DNA of 64,000 nucleotides from contig VXCM01000032.1 in NCBI GenBank assembly GCA_014773175.1, positions 124,001 to 188,000 of the forward strand, read 5' to 3'. Positions 1 to 31,699 of this stretch are shown here, one piece after another (within the stretch, counting starts at the first letter, position 1; the number at the start of each line of letters is the position of its first letter). The position numbers were made by a program, and so were the translations under genes. A model generated the notes under the pieces. That model was not told the origin of the DNA and made no database searches. It saw nothing but the letters and a program-made list of their open reading frames with translations. The DNA comes from Lucifuga dentata. Its lineage: Eukaryota > Chordata > Actinopteri > Ophidiiformes > Bythitidae.

Positions 1-460
1 GCTACTTTAATTCCACAGTGACAAAACTGAGGAAGGAAAAGTGCTTGGATAGTAGCATTGTCAAGAAATATCAGGAATAAGCAAAAGCATATGGCTGATA
101 GATGTTGTGGTTATTGGAATGGCTATACCTAATATTTCAAAGTTTACAAACTTTTTCCAAGGCTGATATACTGTTTCTGCTTGCAAACTATTTAGCACAG
201 TCTAAATCTACTATATGTTACTGGGACAGACATGGTCCCAATGCATTTTATAGATACCTATTACTGGTACCATTGGTTAAGCAGAGATATGAGACCAAAT
301 GCTGACTACTCCTGATTGACAGAGTTATGTTGTACCTTTACATGCTGTTTCAAAGTCCCAAAGGGCAGAAAAATAGCTGTAATGTGGCAATTCCTACATT
401 TCACAAGGAAAAGACAGATCTCCAACAACATCTCTGAAGGTCTGCCCACTTTCAAGATGC
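1..460 (-). other. probable map7 3' UTR
   Basis: This stretch lies downstream of the map7 stop codon at 463-461. I see no coding signal and no AATAAA on the minus strand, so the poly(A) site is probably left of the window. UTR status is inferred only from position. Confidence 0.4.
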
Positions 461-5126
<4,666 letters not shown>

Positions 5127-6090
5127 GCTAGGTACTGAGCCTGGAATACCAATGCTCTCACTCAAAACCCTCCTCCCTTTTATTTCTATTTCAAGATGCC
5201 TTCGGGTCCTTGCTTATCAGTGAGTGCTGTGCAAGGATATGCCTTCTGCGTCAGCTGCTTGTCCATCTGTGCTTTGAAAACCAACAGTAAAGAATCAAAT
5301 CTGTGAATCTAGTAACAGCCCTGCTCAATGAAATGGAGATAAATGACAAGGCTACATAGAAAATCAGCTGAAGTCTCCTTTAAGGTTATGTAGGTCTTGA
5401 GAAATTCTGATCTTAAGTCTTTAAAAAAAAAAAAAAAGGTTACTCTCGTTTAAAGAGCTCACCCCTGTGAGCTGCTCTGTTTTACTTTCATATAATGTAG
5501 CTGTGTCACTTTAATTCCCCCCACCACACTCCGTGCTACATGTCAGGGACTGAAAAGATGCATTTGCAGAGCAGTAAAAAAACGAGCAAACCTAAAACCT
5601 GCCCTTGTGAACAGTTACTGGGGCTGAAGTACAGCACAGAGACACATATACTGACTGGACATTCATCCGCTCTGATGCACGCAGTGCCCTCAGTGGATGA
5701 AACAAAATGGGATTTTTTTTTTTTACCCATGATTCTCTTCTGATGAATAGCAAAGTATAACCACTAGATGGAGCTCTTTCTTTCTGAAGAACCAGCTGAA
5801 TTCAGCCTTACACCCATCGAGTTGGGTTTGATTTTCATGAATATTGAATAATGGATTTTTTTGAGCCAGTTGTTGATGGTTTTACAGTTGGTGGAATATG
5901 TAAAAGCCGCATTAAAGTGAGGCAACACAAAAAAAGAAAATTACTATATAAATGTAGTTACTGATGTGATGACAAGCCCTCAATGCATTTCACTGTTTTG
6001 TACTTCAAAATTCATAACAATCAATAAGGTAGAGCTAAGATGCAATATTAACATTTTCAAACCAGAAGTCTGGTTATAAACATAAATCTT
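5127..6090. other. map7 5' end and spacer to wtap 3' UTR
   Basis: Just upstream of the map7 ATG there is sequence suited to a 5' UTR and promoter, but no clear TATA box. A 14-base A run lies near 5420 and a T run near 5710. No conserved coding exon was recognised; the small opposing ORFs at 5536-5743 look like chance. Confidence 0.4.
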
Positions 6091-6096
6091 TTTATT
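6091..6096 (-). terminator. polyadenylation signal of wtap
   Basis: AATAAA on the minus strand lies about 225 bases downstream of the wtap stop. It is the first good signal after the stop and implies a short 3' UTR of about 250 bases. Confidence 0.5.
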
Positions 6097-6320
6097 TAAG
6101 TAGGCATAGAGCCTGTTTTTGTTTTTGACAACTCAAAATCACAATCAGGTTAGAAAATGAAAAAAGTAGCACTTGACAACTTTCAAACAGTAACAGTAAC
6201 ATTCACTTAACGCATTAGGAAATGTTTTACAGTTTAATAACTGTTCTCTCATGGGAAGTTCACTCTTATCCTCATGAATTTCGTTCACTCGTAAAATAAT
6301 CTTAATGGTCAAAGGGGCCC

Positions 6321-9145
6321 TTACGCCGTCACATTCAAGCTGTTGTGAGCGTTACGTAAAAGTGTACTTCTGCTAGTTTGCTCCCCTTTTGAGTCTTGGT
6401 TCGAGTCTTTGTCAGTAAGGGAGGTGTCACAACCAGTGGGGGCACTGACCGTCTCGTAGGCTTGGCTAGTTTGGCTCACATCCCCAGAGTGATTAGAGCT
6501 GGAGGGTTTTCTTTCTTTGCCAATGGAGAAGGAGAATGGTACATAATGCTGGTCTGTGTTGCTGCTGCCCATCTTCCCAGAGGGGACCGTTTCTGTCCTC
6601 TGAATAGGGCTTGTGTTGCCTCCATTCATCATTCCCCTCCCAGAATCTTTGTGGTGAGCAGGTTGTGTGTGACCTGGGGCTGCAGAGCTGGCAGCAGAGC
6701 ATTGTGCCTGCGCCAGCTGCTGACGAGCCTCCTTTAGCTGTTGCTGGAGGACCAAGATGGTGCTCTGCATGCCCTCCACCTCCTCATCCAACTGTATGAT
6801 GAAATCGTTCAACTCTGTAGAAGGCCACAGACCATATGAGAAGCCCATTAGATACGGTGTGATAAAATCAACAAATATCATTAAGGCACACACCTAAATG
6901 AGAAAAACTGAAATACAAATACTGGCTGCACTGGTAAAGCATCACTACGCTATTATGGTATATATTAACTAAGCTTCTCTGGAGCATTACAGCTAACTTG
7001 CCATCTTGACTGTGTTTGAGTTCAACGCTGTACTTCTTCTGCAGGGCCAGTTCAGCCTCCAGCTGAGCAATGCGTCCCTGGGAAAGCTGTCGCCCCAGTT
7101 CCTGGTTCTCCTGGATCAGCATGCGACATTTTGTCATCAGCTTCTTCCCCGTTTGGCTGCAATGGAAATGTAACAAATTTAACTTTTACTTGGACACCTG
7201 CTCAATTAATACACAATGATAAATTCTGATTATTACAATTCTACATTTGGAAAACTGCTGCTGCTATTATTCCTTAGGGCATTGTACTCTTCATGATAAC
7301 CAGAGTGAAACACTAAAATATGAGAATTGTGCATGTTTGACCTTCATGTTGCAACATCCATTAATAAATGAAACCGTTATACCTGAAAATGGTATAATTT
7401 TACAAAAAAAGTGATGTTCAAGATGATTCCTGTGTCACTTAATGTGAAAATCAATCCACATACACAAGTTTTTAGGATTGAATAAGTTCTGGACTGGGTC
7501 TGATGGGCATTCTTCCATATCAAATCATGACACAGTGTATATACTCTGTGGATTGATGACTCACAGCAAAAGAGGCACAAAAATATAATCTGCACAGGTG
7601 TGCAACTACATGGTTGATACCTGTGTAACCAAACAGAATCCTGACAGTCAGCATAAAATGCAACTCTTCAGTTCATCCACCCACAAACAGTATAGTTACA
7701 TGGGGGCTTATTTCAGAGTGATCGTATCCTCTCAGCAGTCCAGCTTCCTTTATGTCCTTTAAAACTGTTATCAGTTCACAGAGCAGAGTCTTTAACCAAA
7801 TGTGAGAGGAACAAATCCAGAGTTCAGTTCAGTAGCTACCATCAGTGGATCACATCTGAATTTCTTAAAGTCAGTCATGTTTTGAACAAATAACATTTCC
7901 TGCCACTTTCCTACCACACTTTGCATTCTTGTAGCAGACAGCTGTAAGGCTAAGTCAGGGCAGGAGCTTTTTGGTTTGGTTTACCTATCAGGTGTAAACT
8001 TCCAAGCACTGAGTTCATTTTCAGCTTGCTCCAGTTTGTCTTTAGTCTCATCCAGCTCATGCCTCATTCTGAAGAAAAAGAGATTGACAGCTGGATCCAG
8101 CAAGGATGATCTCAGCTGGGTCAGGCTTGGCTGTTGAGCTTGCTTGAGATACTGGAGCTGAGTCTGGATAAAGGACAGAATAAGCGATATATTAACAGCA
8201 TCCTGCTCACCATCAGAGCAAATTTGCCAGATATGGTCACACTTACAGAGCATTCATGCATTTCTTGCTCTTTGGTGGCAAGCCTCATGACAAGAATGTT
8301 CTCTCTCCGAGCTGCCTCCTGTTGTTGCTGCTTGGGTTTCTCCCCTGATTCTCTTAGGCTGGTCACATCATTTGCTGTATGACAGAAAATAATGAGAGAG
8401 TAAAGTCTAAGAGCACCATAGCAGAATAGCAGACAACAACAACCTCCTATACACAAATGTACAAAATTCTGCTCTTAACAGGGAATAAAAGTAACTTACA
8501 ATTTAGATCTGAATATTTTCTCTCAAGTGCTTCAATATAGGCTTCTTCCTGCTTCCACCTGACAGACAAGAAAGCAGCAGGATTATGAAATTCTGAGCAC
8601 AGTTATTAATAACAATGAATGGGTATGTATGAATGGGTAGAGAAATACCTTTCCAGAAGTTCTTCCCGAGTCAGATTCTTCAAATCTGACTCAGTGAGAC
8701 AGACCTAAATCAAAAATGACAGCTATTATGGAATGCATGTACTGTATATTATACTGTACATTATATAAAACTATACAGATCCTGGAAACAATATTATAGG
8801 CACCTCCACGATGAAATGTAATCCAACAGCATTGCAATAAATACCAATTTAATGAACTTATAAATTTTACAGGTGTTAGATGTACCTAATATTTCACATA
8901 CTCAACATCAATTTGTCATGAAGATACAGGAAAGGTGGAATTAAATTGGTCTGAAGCTCCTAATAATGTGTGGTTGAGATATTCACATATTATTTATTAG
9001 TTGTTTCAGGTACTTCTGTGATTTACCAACAACATTAGGCTAACTTTGTTGTCATTCCACTTAAAAAAAAACTGTTAGCAGTTAAACAATTCTAGTTTAG
9101 GTGATGCTGACGTACCTTTTTGGGCAAAGGCTCGCTGTCTGTCAT
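6321..9145 (-). CDS. wtap: WTAP, pre-mRNA splicing regulator and m6A methyltransferase scaffold, complete
   Basis: Seven coding exons (9145-9116, 8704-8649, 8558-8500, 8374-8247, 8163-7985, 7156-7002, 6814-6321) join in frame to 366 aa; human WTAP is 396. WTAP holds the METTL3-METTL14 pair in nuclear speckles and links it to VIRMA and the other accessory subunits. The start MTDSEPLPKKV carries the short N-terminal basic nuclear signal. Residues of about 40-240 form the long conserved coiled coil with landmarks RRENILVMRLATKEQEM, ENELSAWKFTPD, KCRMLIQENQELGRQLSQGR and NDFIIQLDEEVEGMQSTIL. The C-terminal third is a Ser/Asn/Thr-rich low-complexity tail, shorter and more variable than in mammals. 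The fifth intron-to-sixth exon joint uses the acceptor at 7157. The sixth exon ends at a GC donor (7001-7000, GCAAGT) that is needed to keep SQD-ELND intact. The acceptor directly before the ATG implies a noncoding first exon. Confidence 0.93.
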
Positions 9146-9649
9146 CCTGAGGGCAGTGAGGCGGCTTTAAAATCAAACGTTATTAAAGTGGGCTATAATT
9201 TAGCGAAGATAGATGAAAAGCTTAGCTTAAACCGGTAAAAGTGTAACTGTTTATTAAAGTAACTTTCTTTTACCCACTTATGCTAATAGCTGTACAACAT
9301 TAGCAAGACAAGCAATGCTGTATGGAATGAATTTCTATGATGCTGATCAACGTTAGCTAAACTGACTGACGTATGCTAATAATGCTAGTTAGTGTTAGCT
9401 TTACGTTGGCAAACATCAGGGTTAATTTTGCGACACATTCAGACTCTTAACAAGATTACAACAAAAGTGCAGAAAGTCTGAGACAAATTGAAGCCATTAT
9501 AAATGTGTAACCGGCAGACAGACGACTAGTTTGCTCCCTCAACTAGCGCTAGGTGAACTAACTTTAGCCTTAATTCGTTAGCAAATGGCAGTTCAGTAGC
9601 TAGCATAACGAGACATGTTAGTTTATATTGTTAAGTTCGTTTTAGGTAC

Positions 9650-9760
9650 CTGTACAAACGTTAAGAGTTGAGCTCAAGTTAAAATGAATTAAGACTGCGG
9701 AATTTCTGAGCTTTGAATTGTTCCAGGCAACATGGTTCAGCCAATGAATGATGCTAACTG
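9650..9760 (-). promoter_or_regulatory. probable wtap noncoding first exon and promoter
   Basis: A strong donor (TACAG then GTACCT, donor at 9649-9648) pairs with the acceptor CTCAG just in front of the wtap ATG. A CCAAT box (GCCAAT, 9740-9745, plus strand) lies just upstream. The exact transcription start cannot be read. Confidence 0.5.
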
Positions 9761-9769
9761 ACGCTTTGA

Positions 9770-9784
9770 CCAGCAGAGGGCGCT
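9770..9784 (+). promoter_or_regulatory. CTCF-like site between wtap and otoferlin
   Basis: CCAGCAGAGGGCGCT fits the CTCF core very well. It lies next to the presumed wtap promoter and separates this housekeeping gene from the hair-cell-type gene otoferlin, where an insulator would make sense. The role is inferred. Confidence 0.5.
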
Positions 9785-10054
9785 CTCATTCATTATGACA
9801 TGCCCATGGATCATGGTGGAAGTATTGTATTATCTAACCATGCTTGTTATCTAGCCGGAATGTAAACTACTCAAATTAAAGAATATGTTATTCACAAATG
9901 TCTGACCACCATACATATCATAACATTTTAACACTTATTCTTGTTAGGACTGACTTAATTTTGACTGAGTTTGGTTCAGTTTTTTTGTTAGAATTTGGAT
10001 AAATATAAATGACCATATCTCAGTATACTCTTTGTTCCTTTAATCTTTTAAATT

Positions 10055-10545
10055 GTATATTTTGGCTATACTTGCTGGAAGCTGGCCATAAACTGGTGAA
10101 GGCTGGAGATTATCATGATGCTACTGGATAAGAGACTGAATAGGAAGCTAAGATATTTTATTATTATTGTAGCGCATGTAACAAAATTTTGTGAGGCAAC
10201 AATCCTTAAAGCATCAAACAATACATAGAATAATGCAATAAATGGTTCATTTGTACACATAATGTTCATACGCAACTCAAAAAGACAAGTTACATCTCTA
10301 GAATGGGAGCAGAAATAAAATCGCAAGATAGGGCAGGGTTGCGATAAAAAAATAGGGGGATATGGATGCAATTAATGCAAAACTGTAGCACAAACAAGCT
10401 AAATTATCTTACCAGAATTTATTTTGGCTATAATTGCTGGAAGCTGGCCTCATCCTAGTTGAGGTCAGAGTTTATTATTTATGGTACTGGATGAAAGACT
10501 GGATAGGAAGATGTCTCGATGAGGGCTCAGTTACGGTAAAATTGT
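10055..10545 (+). repeat. two diverged copies of an unnamed repeat block
   Basis: The text TTTTGGCTATA-CTTGCTGGAAGCTGGCC followed by a stretch ending in ACTGGAT-AGACTG-ATAGGAAG occurs near 10060-10160 and again near 10422-10520, with moderate divergence. Family not recognised. Confidence 0.45.
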
Positions 10546-12150
10546 GCCACAAACAGTCTGTGTCCATCAGTCAGACCATCCATCCATCCATTTTCTAAAC
10601 CCATTTAATAAATCAACTGATCAGTCATGTTGGGACATTTAGTCAGATTTGGAGGAAGCTGCAGGGTTCACTTGAGGTCAGCCCTCTATGGGACCTACGT
10701 GCTTGCTGTCCAGTACGGTGCCCTCCCCACCATTAACAATAACAATACATTACGGGCTCTGTTTCACTACTGCAGTTTGCCAAACTCCCCCATCCAAGAG
10801 TCTGAAATGTGTCGTAAGGACACTCTACACCATGGTCAGGTGGTGCGCTCACAGAGTCACTGGAGCACAAAGATGGTGATCACCAGCCTACAAGCTACAC
10901 AGCCAAAGAGGGCTATGGACACCAAACCTACATGGGATAAGATTGCATGATTGGTATCAAGTCATTCTGTGGTTCACCCTAGACGACACTGTGGAAGGTG
11001 TCATTTCAAGGGCTTGGTTGCCTGCTCATGCATATTCATTAGAGCAACCTAAATATTCATCCAAAATATAAGTAATGACAGTCTTTTTCTTCTTAGTTTG
11101 AACCCTGTAGACACATTGTTCGTGATTTTGAGCTTTGCATGAGAGGCCAAACTCCTCTAATGAGTCAGACTTTATGATACAAAACAGTTATACTTAATTT
11201 TTTTTAATATACATTTAAAAAAAATATATATATATACATATATAATTAATAAATCTTAATCAGAGTTTAAGTAGAAAAAAAATGACAACACTGGTGCAGT
11301 GTTTTGGTGTTTGAAGTTGTTTCTGATGACAGCACCCATCAGAGAATGAGGTTTGCTTATTTGACTACTGTGTCAGCCAGTAACTGAGCACGATTGGTGA
11401 CACTGTTACAGGCCAGGCTGTAGGGTATATCTCCTCAACCCCTCTTAGCCGTACTGAATCATGTAATTAAGGGCAGAATCCCTCAACAGGGTGGCCATGT
11501 TGGTGTCACTGTCAGCATCACACCTTTCCATTGGTTCCTGCAGCCTGCTAGCTAGCTGCAGGAAGGAAAGGATGCATCCATTAGAGACAGATAAAAACAC
11601 GAAGAAAACAGCTGCATAAAGTTAATGATATTTCATAGGAATACATAAATATTAATTTACATAATGTATCCCTATCCTTAGTAAACAATTATTTCCTTAA
11701 ATGATAAAAACCTTACTATACTTCCACCACATGATTCTGATAACATGGTTCCCTGTTATTCTCTTTAAGCAAAATCGATTTCTTTTGTTGTGAACAGTGA
11801 TACCTCCACATAATGAGGATGACACATGCAACACTGAGTTGAGCGCTTAAATAATTCAAAACCTTGTTTCATCGGATACCAGCAATGTTAGACTTAGACG
11901 TATGGCTTACAGGCTGGCTGTATGTGTAATTTATGAGTTGATGAGTTGTACTTCAGTTTTGAATCGAAGTTGTATTGAATAGAAGTTGCTAAAGCATGCC
12001 TCAACTAGCAGCTCAAATCAGCAAAATACTGCAACATAACCATCAGCCACGTTTTCATATGTGGAACAATGCAGCATTCCACCTTCCTTTTTCATCTACA
12101 TTTAAAGGACCATTTATGCACCATTTGATACATTCAAAATTAAGGTCATT

Positions 12151-12190
12151 TAAAAAAAAAAAAAAAAAANTAAAAAAAAAAAAAAAAAAG
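12151..12190. other. single-N join in poly(A)
   Basis: A single N at 12170 sits between two long A runs. Reading frames crossing it are artefacts. Similar single-N poly(A) joins lie at 14426, 43826 and 51419, and an N precedes the A run at 35397. Confidence 0.8.
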
Positions 12191-14186
12191 GGTTTATTAC
12201 TGGATGATTTTGGAACACAGAGTAGAGGCTTGACAGCATTTGGTGATTCCATGATAAAGGACAGTGTGCCTGCACCAACATCCAGTTTGGAGCCAGACCC
12301 TATGAATGATTAAAAAGGAGCATTCTTCCAACTGGGTTGGCCTGACATTTTGTTTACTTCCATGAAATTCTATCACCTGTGACATGGCAATTTATTGATT
12401 ATTAGGTGGTTTTCAGATGTTCACCTGTTTTTCAGCTTTTTCAGTATAGAGGTGTTTTGATGTCGCTACTGCACATGGGTGCTACATATGCCAAACTGCT
12501 TATAAATGCAACAAGGACTGTGTTTGTCTTTGTCTTTAATTGTAGCATGCTATTTCCTTACATGCTTCCAAAACACATGAGAATTGAACATCAAGTACTT
12601 TCTGACCATTCATTACTTTGGTTTGATTGACATCCTTTAAAAAAAACAAAACAAAAACAAAAACATTAAACAGAAAAACTTTAAAATTACAATGTATGCC
12701 CTGGATTCATTTAATGGCCATCATGTGAAGGCTGGTGGCTGGTCTTTTACACTACTTATCCTTTAAAAAAAAAAAAGCTAATTTCAGCTGATTTCATTTG
12801 TGTAAAAAATACGTTTAGTATATCTTTTGTTTTGTTCACAGGCTGTGTGGATTGGTAGACTCCGCTCACTGTGACGTCCCTCAGCAGTCCCTAGTTATAG
12901 TTACCAGTCTCGGGTTCAACACTCATACACTATTCAATGGTGTATCACATCACTTCTGCACCAACTTCAGACCTGGACAAACCAAATTATTTTCTGATCA
13001 ACTTTGTGGCATTATTTTTACTGCTATGTAATGTGACAAACTGTTATGTAGTGTTGCATTCATTTTTGAGAACAACGGAAGTTGAGGGACTCTTTCAACT
13101 TGCAAGACACCTGCTGCAGCTCAGACGGAGCACGAGGGTCCCTGTTTTCTTGTATGGTATGTATAAGATTCTATTGATTCAGTAGCAAAATCCTGTTAAG
13201 CAAAGATGTGGTGTTGCAAGCAAATATCTAAACATTGATGTGCAACAAACTACAGTCTTCTTTGAGGAGACATTTTTGAGTTAAATGTTTATAAGTTGCC
13301 TGTGGTTAAACAGAAAAATGTGTTACACTACAGAAATGTGTATGAGATTGCATTGCTCTTACGTGCATTTTAGTTGTTCAAGTCATCGTAAGCATTGCTT
13401 TTGGTTTAAGTTTCATCGGTTTTTTTTTTGGTTTTTTTTGCATTTGTATTTGACCACGATTCAAGGCAGTGTAATTTTTATCATGTTGTAAATATACAGC
13501 TCATGAGTTCTATGTCTGTTTTATGCTTTGGATAATTAAACTAAAGTGTAAAGACAGAAAATGAAAACAAATTGGGAGAAAATTGATAGCTCTTCATATT
13601 GGTATATTATTGGCATATTACATCAACTATGTATACTTTCTAAATGTCACGTGGAAACAGAAGAATTTATCATGTTTAAGCCTTTAAAGTTGCAAAATGC
13701 AGTTTGCAAACTAATTATATTAAGTGTATTATTTTCCACAATGGATGTGAAATGTATCCCCTGTAATTGATGTATTAAGGTCAGTTGATTTGAATAATTA
13801 AAAGCCCCTTTTGGAGACTAAACAATTATGTGGTGGTGTGCAGACACGACTCTGAAAATGCTGACATGCAAACAGTACTTTAAGTACATACTCTATGGTG
13901 ACACTTCGAACTATGTTTCTTTCATGAGACATTTTGGATGAGAATAATAATGTATTTAATATTTTAACTTCTCTGAATAATTAGGAGAATCTTGCTGTTG
14001 ATCGTAAATGTTTTCTGAGAGCAGTAAGTAATTTGCAACGTCATTGCTTTTAATCAATTTAAGCTTAGGGTTGACAGACAAAATTTATGAGTCTCCTCAT
14101 GAAAATGTAGTCCTATCGTCTATGAAATGTTGAATGACCACTATGAACTTCCTTTTCCAGAGCAAGAAAAGAAACTATTTTGAACC

Positions 14187-28826
<14,640 letters not shown>

Positions 28827-30700
28827 GATGTTGCACCTCTGCAGAAGGTTCCAGACATTTCAGTAACCGGATGACTTCTGCCTCTTTCTTTCCAATACTT
28901 CCCATCTTCAGTTTCCTTCTAATCACAGCAATTTATAGATTTTTAAAAAGCAGAACTAATGAGATTTAAATAGACCGCAATTCATATTATATGACAAGTT
29001 AAAAAAAACTTTCACGCTTTTCATTCTGTTTTCAAAAAATTCATTCTCCTGAGTATTACAGATGGTAACATGTTATTGCACTGGATAGTCCAATGATATG
29101 ACTAAAATGAAGTTTTATTACTGCATTTGTGTAGATGGCAACCTAATCTACTAAAAACATGAACTAGGTTACATGTAAACTGATATCTTGGCCTTATTCT
29201 GTCTTCGATCATATTTGTGATATGATGCTTATATCAAACAAAGAGTAACTCTGATAGTTTTATCTGTCACACATAGTACTGTCACAACATCATTTTCTGT
29301 GGCATCCATGACCAAACCTCTCGTTGAAGTGTTTACATGGTACTACTACTGTATATTCTGGTACTACATGATACTACTGTATATTCTGGTTTCTCTAGGT
29401 ATATCTGAGGTTCTCAAAAACCAGGATTAGGGTTTATCTGGGATTTTCTAACCAGGATTTATGTGCAAACACATAAAAAGTACATGACAAAACCTGATCA
29501 CATCCATGGTACTACCTGTATGTGCATAAATAACTCATTACTTATACTTTTCACACTACTATATCACCTTAAACTTGACAGTCGCAGCAGTAATCACCAT
29601 TGGACTAGCCAAATAAAATGTTACCAGTAAGACTATTCTACTGAATTCTTGGTTTGTTTTCGAATATTTACGTCTGACAGTTGACAAAAACATTCTCGTA
29701 AATTCAACAAGTGCAACCTTATTTTTTATTGATTTACTTGACATTACAAAAACAAAACAAACAAAGAGATGACTCCACTGCTGCAACTTTTTCACTTGCA
29801 ATCTCTTTCTCACTTGCACAATCTGTCTCTTTCACCGATTTACTAGATTCTAAGCTACAAAATGTAAAATGTGTGAAAAGACGAAGAGGAGAGAGCTTTA
29901 CAGCTACTAAGGAGAGAGGCACTGTTAGATGAGAATTTGTGTCAAAATCAAAAACATGCAGGATTATGAAGGAGGAAACTACTGCTGGGGGATTAAACAG
30001 AGCATCAATCCAAGACCAAGCATTTGAAGGAATACATCAGCAAATAATACTAGAGAAAATCATAAGAGCTGTGGTGAAAACCCAAGAATATCACTTCCAG
30101 AGACAAAAGCTGCATCTCCAAAATGCAAAGTCAAAGTATCCCATGATACTTGACTGAGAAAACTGAAAGGGCAGAAAAAAAAGGGCAACTCATCCACATG
30201 GTGACTCCTCACCAGCACCAGAAGAAAGGCTCAGATTGGCCAGTGGAAAAAAAAAACGTACAGAAAATATGCTTGCTGAGAGACAGTTTTAGTTTGGGTT
30301 TGCACTTTTCTTGTTCAAAGCTACAACAGAATAAATACTGAAGAACAACAACTGAAAAGATGGGGTAAAAATCCAACAAAAATGCTGTGCCTCACTAAAC
30401 ATGTATGACAAATTTAGTCCATCGGCTGAAGAAGAGGATAAGAAACAAGTAAAAATGCAGCGCAGCAGAAGCATGACACCAAAAGAATCAACTTCCTGAT
30501 TTCACCATCACTGCTGACTGTGTATTCAGCTGAATAGCATTTTGCACTGTGGTGAAATGAATTTCTTAATTTTGAGTTAATGTTTTTGATGAGGAAAAAG
30601 CAAACTTTATCAATATTTTGATAAAGGTTGCACTTTTGTAATTTTCCAGTCAACAGCATGCAGAGATATTACTTGGAAATTATGAATAAAGTTGCAAAAC
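28827..30700 (+). other. probable 3' UTR of otoferlin version 1
   Basis: About 1.9 kb without recognised coding sequence. It ends at AATAAA (30685-30690) in the context ACTTGGAAATTATGAATAAAG, which closely resembles the poly(A) contexts behind versions 2 and 3. Earlier AATAAA-like sites are possible, so the length is uncertain. Confidence 0.5.
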
Positions 30701-30756
30701 AATTCTTTGTTGCTAGTGGTCGCCATCGATCTTATTAATTTTGGCTTTCTAACCAG

Positions 30757-31015
30757 CCCTCATTTATGCCATCTCGTTATTGCCCTCTAGTTTGTGAGCA
30801 CTTTTTAAGCCACAAAAAGCCGTTCGCCAGAGCAGATGGCTGACCTTCAAAATCAAAAAGTTGTATTGCTGGCCAAGTTGGCTCTTTTTTGGTGAATAAA
30901 ATGCTTTTTGGCAACACATTACCAATGTGCATTGAGAAAATATATCTCCAGTTCTACTTTTTTCTTGAAATGGGGTTTTTTTTGTAAATTTTGCAAATTT
31001 GTCCCCATTAAATCC
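30757..31015 (+). pseudogene. decayed fourth copy of the otoferlin terminal exon and part of its UTR
   Basis: The segment AGATGGCTGACC at about 30834-30845 and TTGCTGGCCAAGTTGGCTCTTTT at 30866-30888 align with the intact terminal exons; the latter has one mismatch in 23 to version 1. A four-base deletion between them and further losses upstream break the frame, and no GYMVKK end survives. About 70 bases later, a block (30955-31015, CTTGAAATGGGG to CCCCATTAAATCC) resembles the 3' UTR of version 2 near 32115-32148. Preceded by a possible old acceptor at 30751-30756 (AACCAG). Confidence 0.5.
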
Positions 31016-31155
31016 ACTGTTAATTTATGAAAATGAATGGCTATCACTTGGAGACAGAATGTTTCCATAAAATTTGATAATACAAATGAATCCAAACTGA
31101 TAACGATCTTTATTCAGTTGAGCTCGTGTTGGCATCCTGATTTTCATACCTTAAC

Positions 31156-31300
31156 AAAGTTTCTGTTGTCTTTTCCCTGTTCTTTTGTATCTAATTAATT
31201 AATTACATAATTAACTAATTAGNAAAGTTTCTGTTGTCTTTTCCCTGTTCTTTTGTATCTAATTAATTAATTACATAATTAACTAATTAATTAATTAGAT
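31156..31300 (+). repeat. duplicated flank around a single N, with ATTA-rich end (likely assembly artefact)
   Basis: The 67 bases from AAAGTTTCTGTTG to the ATTAACTAATTAG end occur at 31156-31222 and again from 31224, separated by N at 31223. The unit ends in a low-complexity ATTA repeat that would mislead an assembler. Confidence 0.75.
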
Positions 31301-31699
31301 AATTCATTAATGGATAAATGGGTTGCTGTTGAACTATTTGATATTTTGATTTTGAGAATAAACTTACCTGTGACTCCTCCTCCTTGTCATATGAATATAT
31401 GTGACTGCCTTTGCATTGATGTGTAAGTAACAGGAAGTGGAACTGTCTCTGCATTGACCTTGTCCATCTTCTCAGTTCTGATACCAATACAACTGATAGA
31501 GTAAATTATTGGTCTCAAAAAAAATGGCTCAATCGCATTTCTAAATCCAACCTCCACACCAATCAGGTCTCACTCTTGGTGGTGAAGAAAGAGAGGTTTA
31601 CCTCAGGTCGAATCTGTACTCAGAAGATTTCTGAATTTAGCTCTTCAACTAGCTTTGAGACAGTCTTAACTCACCGTTTACATCTCTGTACTCCACCAG

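Larger units (their letters stand above)
9790..14160. other. intergenic spacer between divergent wtap and otoferlin
   Basis: AT-rich spacer. It holds two related repeat blocks (about 10060-10130 and 10420-10540), a CATCCATCCATCCATTTTCTA stub near 10571 that resembles the start of a common fish repeat, and single-N joins at 12170 and (just right of this stretch) 14426. I searched the plus strand for exons of a first C2 domain and found none. Noncoding otoferlin exons may lie here but cannot be placed. Confidence 0.5.

Noticed and set aside
10627..10950. Plus-strand ORF of 107 codons upstream of otoferlin
   Set aside because: No domain or splice context; it begins next to a repeat-like CATCCATCC stub and is probably repeat-derived.
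11996..12313. ORF with a poly-lysine run across the N at 12170
   Set aside because: It exists only because of translated poly(A) on both sides of an undefined base; the same holds for the ORFs at 14284-14553 and 51314-51633.
13285..13770. Possible upstream otoferlin coding exons for C2A
   Set aside because: The translated ORFs lack any C2 pattern, charged calcium loops or splice borders, and are AT-driven.
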